Of a DNA stretch of 33,112 nucleotides, positions 32,296-33,112 are shown piece after piece; position 1 is the first letter of the stretch; each line of letters begins with the position of its first letter. Made by a program: the position numbers and the translations under genes. This DNA is from an uncultured Oscillospiraceae bacterium (lineage in GTDB: Bacteria; Bacillota; Clostridia; Oscillospirales; Oscillospiraceae): NCBI GenBank assembly GCA_944385275.1, contig CALWWP010000022.1:1-33112 (forward strand), written 5' to 3'. The notes below the pieces were generated by a model that was not told the origin of the DNA, did no database searches, and saw only the letters and a program-made list of their open reading frames with translations.

Positions 32296-33112
32296 AAGCT
32301 TTCCTCACCATTTTACAGATAAAAAATCCGTCTGTGCCATGAACGTGCGGCAGCAGCGTCAACATTCCGCCCTTTGAATCTGACAATGGCAGCGAAAAAT
32401 CAGATGTCTCAAAATCCGGATGCCTTTTCAAAAAATCCTCTATTACAAATTCATTTTCCTCCGGAAAGATCGTGCATGTAGAGTACAGAAGCGTGCCTTT
32501 AGGCTTAACATATTTAGCAACAGTGTCCAAAATATCAAGCTGGAGTTTCGGAAGCTGTTTGCATTCTTCAAGAGATTTATACCTTATTTCTGGTTTTTTT
32601 CTTATCACGCCCATGCCCGAACACGGTACATCTGCAATGACTACATCTGCGCAGTCTTTTAGCTTTTCATCATACACCCTTGCATCATGGCAAATAGCCC
32701 GTACAGAAGAAAAACCCAATCTAACAATTTCGTTCTGAACTTCTTTGACCTTTTGAGGATAAATATCACAGGCCAAAATACTGCCATCGTCGCACATCAT
32801 ATCTGCTGCCGCGAAACTTTTCCCCCCCGGTGCAGCACATACATCTATGACAGTATCTCCTTTTTTTACTCCTGAAGCCATGACAAAGAGCCTGGCGGCT
32901 GTGTCTTGTATCATTACCTTGCCCGACAAAAAAGTTTTAGTTTGGGCCACGTTCCCCCAGCATAAAAAAGAATTTTCAATAGCTCCTTCAGATACTGAAA
33001 TCCCCTCGGATATCAGCTCCTGCTCAACTTCACATGCAGGCGCTTTGCATGTATTTGTCTGCACAGATACAGGAGGGCGCGTATTATTTGCTTGCAGAAG
33101 TTTTTCAGTATC
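32288..33112 (-). CDS. rsmB: 16S rRNA (cytosine(967)-C(5))-methyltransferase, C-terminal part
   Basis: Partial: the frame is open to the window edge at 33112 (275 codons visible) and the N-terminal NusB-like domain lies outside. The first visible residues DTEKLLQANNTRPP are the usual junction to the methylase domain. SAM site VIDVCAAPGGKS, catalytic cysteines in DVPCSGMGV and YSTCTIFPEENE, and the C-terminal GTDGFFICKM identify RsmB. A GTG at 33064 is internal and not a start. First visible gene of rsmB-rlmN-prpC-prkC-rsgA-spoVM. Confidence 0.95.
   Translation of the reverse strand, partial: DTEKLLQANNTRPPVSVQTNTCKAPACEVEQELISEGISVSEGAIENSFLCWGNVAQTKTFLSGKVMIQDTAARLFVMASGVKKGDTVIDVCAAPGGKSFAAADMMCDDGSILACDIYPQKVKEVQNEIVRLGFSSVRAICHDARVYDEKLKDCADVVIADVPCSGMGVIRKKPEIRYKSLEECKQLPKLQLDILDTVAKYVKPKGTLLYSTCTIFPEENEFVIEDFLKRHPDFETSDFSLPLSDSKGGMLTLLPHVHGTDGFFICKMVRKAYE

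Overview
The window reads as chromosome of a spore-forming, low-to-mid GC anaerobe of the Firmicutes, class Clostridia. The evidence is the density of sporulation genes (sigH, spoIIM, a spoIID-type gene, spoVM, spoIVA), a clostridial SipL (DUF3794 plus LysM) in place of the bacillar SpoVID, sigma-A promoters with 17-bp spacers, strong Shine-Dalgarno sites and many intrinsic terminators. No genus can be named from the sequence. There is no phage, insertion sequence, CRISPR array or other foreign island; this is core genome.

Layout. 1-2335 (minus): start of dnaE, nif3-like, trmK and a DUF1858 redox protein. 2360-3652 (minus): DUF6199 membrane protein, zinc-ribbon protein and sigH. 3672-7292 (minus): ruvC-ruvA-ruvB-glmM. 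7358-9102 (minus): spoIIM-xerD, headed by a promoter and a repeat cluster resembling dif arms. 9243-14084 (minus): TIGR04086 membrane protein, yajC, tgt, queA and a spoIID-like gene. 14137-17331 (plus): a lysine riboswitch controlling asd-dapA-dapB, closed by a 34-bp perfect palindrome. 17322-19464 (minus): a two-gene radical-SAM/DUF4130 unit with a LexA (SOS) box directly after its promoter. 19482-22323 (plus): larE-larB-larC for the nickel-pincer cofactor. 22571-24024 (minus): tRNA-Ser(UGA) and a class I aminotransferase. 24151-33112 (minus): rsmB-rlmN-prpC-prkC-rsgA, a 52-residue membrane protein, spoVM, sipL and spoIVA.

How the genes work together. RuvABC resolves Holliday junctions and GlmM makes glucosamine-1-phosphate for the wall. 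Tgt and QueA are two steps of queuosine tRNA modification. Asd, DapA and DapB feed diaminopimelate/lysine and, in spore formers, dipicolinate. PrpC/PrkC are the phosphatase/PASTA-kinase pair sensing muropeptides. SpoVM, SipL and SpoIVA are the three parts of the spore-coat basement layer and lie here next to each other, although spoVM codes for only 25 residues and is easily missed.

The most interesting item is the LexA-box-controlled radical-SAM/DUF4130 pair, a DNA-metabolism system without an assigned reaction. Next come the compact coat-basement cluster with a small undescribed membrane protein gene, and several places where a terminator-like hairpin ends directly at, or contains, the ribosome binding site of the next gene.
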